In this document: piece after piece, positions 62,930 through 64,000 of the stretch
Position numbering within the stretch: position 1 is the stretch's first letter
How the letters are laid out: every line of letters begins with the position of its first letter
Source: Halocaridina rubra
Lineage: Eukaryota > Arthropoda > Malacostraca > Decapoda > Atyidae
Assembly: GCA_037179515.1 (NCBI GenBank)
Contig: JAXCGZ010004205.1
Location: forward strand, 1-64,000
Direction: 5' to 3'
DNA length: 64,000 bases
Notes under the pieces: generated by a model
Database searches by the model: none
The model's input: only the letters and a program-made list of their open reading frames with translations
What the model was told of the DNA's origin: nothing
Program-made: the position numbers and the translations under genes

Positions 62930-64000
62930 GTGATTACCTAATTGTGATTACCTAATTGTGTTTACGGGAAAGAGCCCAAAGCTCGTATCTTCCCGTCTCC
63001 TGATCGGTTCCATTTTAGACTTAGTGATACTTATCGTACCTGTCCTTAAAACTATGGATTGAGACAGCATTAACTACCTCCTCGCTTAGCCAATTCCAAT
63101 TATCAACTACTCTTACACTGAAAAAGTATTTCCTTACATCCTGCAAAGAACTTTTCTTACGAAGCTTCAAACTATGACCTCTAGTTCTAGAGCCAGCCAT
63201 ATCGAAATATCGATCCCTATCCACTCTATCATAACCATGAAGGAATTTAAAGACTGTCACCATATCCCCCCTTACTCTTCTAGCTTCGAGTGATGGCAAG
63301 TCTAATTCCCTCAGCCTCTCATCATAACCGAGATTGCGTATTTCTGGCACCAGTTTCGTGGCATGTCTTTGAACTTTTTCAAGCTTAGCTATGTGCTTTT
63401 TCAAGTGCGGATTCCAAAAGGGGGCTACATATTCGAGTTTTGGCCTCACATAGGTTACATAAATATTTCTGAACATTTCCTTGTCCATGTGCCTGAAGGC
63501 TACCCTTACATTTGATAAGAATGCATATGCTGCCCTTACTATGCCATTTATATGTATTTCTGGAGACAAATCTGCCAGTATGTTTACTCCTAGATCTCTC
63601 TCATTTTCTGTCTCTTGAAGTTGTACTCCAGCCACCGAGTAGTCAAGCTTGGGCCTTCTTGCACTTGTACCCATTCTCATTACCTTACATTTTGAGGTAT
63701 TGAATTTCATTAGCCACTTTTCTGACCACTCATGCAGATTATTTAGATCCTCCTGAAGTTCTCTACCATTGTTCTCGTTTTTTACTTTCTTCACAATCTT
63801 TGCATCATCTGCAAACATATTCATGAATGAATTTACACACTCTGGTAGGTCATTTACATATACAAGGAACAAAAGTGGCCCTAAAACTGAACCCTGTGGA
63901 ACTCCACTACTAACTCTTCTCCATTCAGACACTGAGTGTCTTACTCTAACCCTCTGTTCCCTTCCTTCTAAGTAAGTTTTTATCCATTCCAAAACATTTC
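62930..64000 (-). mobile_element. CR1/L2-like LINE (family L) copy 4, extends past window
   Basis: Minus strand. The same doubled GTGATTACCTAATT 3' tail as fragment 1, then the coding region, which is intact as far as the window reaches. Nucleotide identity to 7749-8590 is very high by eye, so this family is likely recent. Confidence 0.9.
63021..64000 (-). CDS. LINE family L reverse transcriptase, C-terminal part (partial)
   Basis: Minus strand. The frame is open from the window edge to the stop at 63021-63023 (about 325 residues). It contains EWIKTYLEGREQRVRVRHSV, GVPQGSVLGPLLFLVYVNDL (RT motif), the catalytic FADD (MFADDAKIVKKVKNEN), WSEKWLMKFNTSKCKVMRMG (thumb region) and the C-terminal KLEKVQRHATKLVPEIRNLG block, ending FKDRYDKYH. 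Known function of the family: target-primed reverse transcription of its own RNA. The upstream endonuclease lies outside, so it is not known whether the full ORF is intact. No stop or shift is visible here, unlike all other LINE copies in the window. Confidence 0.9.
   Translation of the reverse strand, partial: NVLEWIKTYLEGREQRVRVRHSVSEWRRVSSGVPQGSVLGPLLFLVYVNDLPECVNSFMNMFADDAKIVKKVKNENNGRELQEDLNNLHEWSEKWLMKFNTSKCKVMRMGTSARRPKLDYSVAGVQLQETENERDLGVNILADLSPEIHINGIVRAAYAFLSNVRVAFRHMDKEMFRNIYVTYVRPKLEYVAPFWNPHLKKHIAKLEKVQRHATKLVPEIRNLGYDERLRELDLPSLEARRVRGDMVTVFKFLHGYDRVDRDRYFDMAGSRTRGHSLKLRKKSSLQDVRKYFFSVRVVDNWNWLSEEVVNAVSIHSFKDRYDKYH

Overview
The window looks like a piece of an AT-rich arthropod nuclear genome, most probably a decapod or other malacostracan crustacean. 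The reasons are very long (TA)n, (TAA)n and (GT)n microsatellites, split genes with GT-AG introns, interspersed CCTAA/TTAGG-type motifs, tRNA-like SINEs, and heavy decay by several LINE and pogo/Tigger families. Organism assignment is inference; no rRNA or mitochondrial marker is present. No bacterial-style operon, CRISPR array or viral genome was seen.

Host genes. (1) A plus-strand gene of unknown identity has five exons (939-1128, 1816-1951, 2542-2775, 14260-14417, 15187-15501). All four junctions have GT-AG borders and matching codon phase. Its third intron (11.5 kb) is filled by a Tigger transposon, two LINE fragments and microsatellites, and the last exon ends in a Gly/Cys repeat. (2) A plus-strand 1,393-residue protein with 27 C2H2-type zinc fingers is encoded in one uninterrupted exon (40549-44730). 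(3) A single C-terminal exon on the minus strand (49856-50060) reads as the end of an NT5DC2/NT5DC3-like 5'-nucleotidase-domain protein; its other exons lie beyond the right edge.

Mobile DNA. LINE family J (endonuclease plus reverse transcriptase, Jockey/CR1-like) has five copies (10.5-12.4, 26.0-27.0, 28.1-30.0, 31.6-31.9, 45.5-48.4 kb). LINE family L (CR1/L2-like, ending in a short tandem repeat rather than poly-A) lies at 7.7-8.6, 31.4-33.3, 45.1 and 62.9-64.0 kb. RTE-like pieces lie at 27.9-31.4 kb and an unassigned LINE at 35.0-38.2 kb. Two pogo/Tigger DNA transposon families occur: A at 5.2-7.6, 54.6-58.3 and 61.7-62.9 kb; B at 50.5-52.9 and 53.0-54.6 kb. A hAT element with a perfect 8-bp target duplication sits inside a Tigger-A copy and itself carries a SINE-like insertion. 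A tandem array of nine roughly 390-bp units (58.3-61.7 kb) separates two convergent, broken Tigger-A copies.

Overall layout: 0-16 kb is the five-exon gene with TE-filled introns; 16-26 kb is mostly unrecognised AT-rich DNA with small repeats; 26-39 kb is a nest of LINEs cut up by (TA)n arrays; 40-45 kb is the zinc-finger gene; 45-50 kb is a LINE followed by the 3' end of the NT5DC-like gene; 50-64 kb is Tigger, hAT, satellite and LINE sequence, probably intron of the NT5DC-like gene. I found no coordinated multi-gene system. The most unusual items are the five-exon gene with its Gly-Cys tail, the zinc-finger gene, the satellite array between Tigger halves, the LINE/SINE shared tail, and the repeated coincidence of TE borders with (TA)n tracts.
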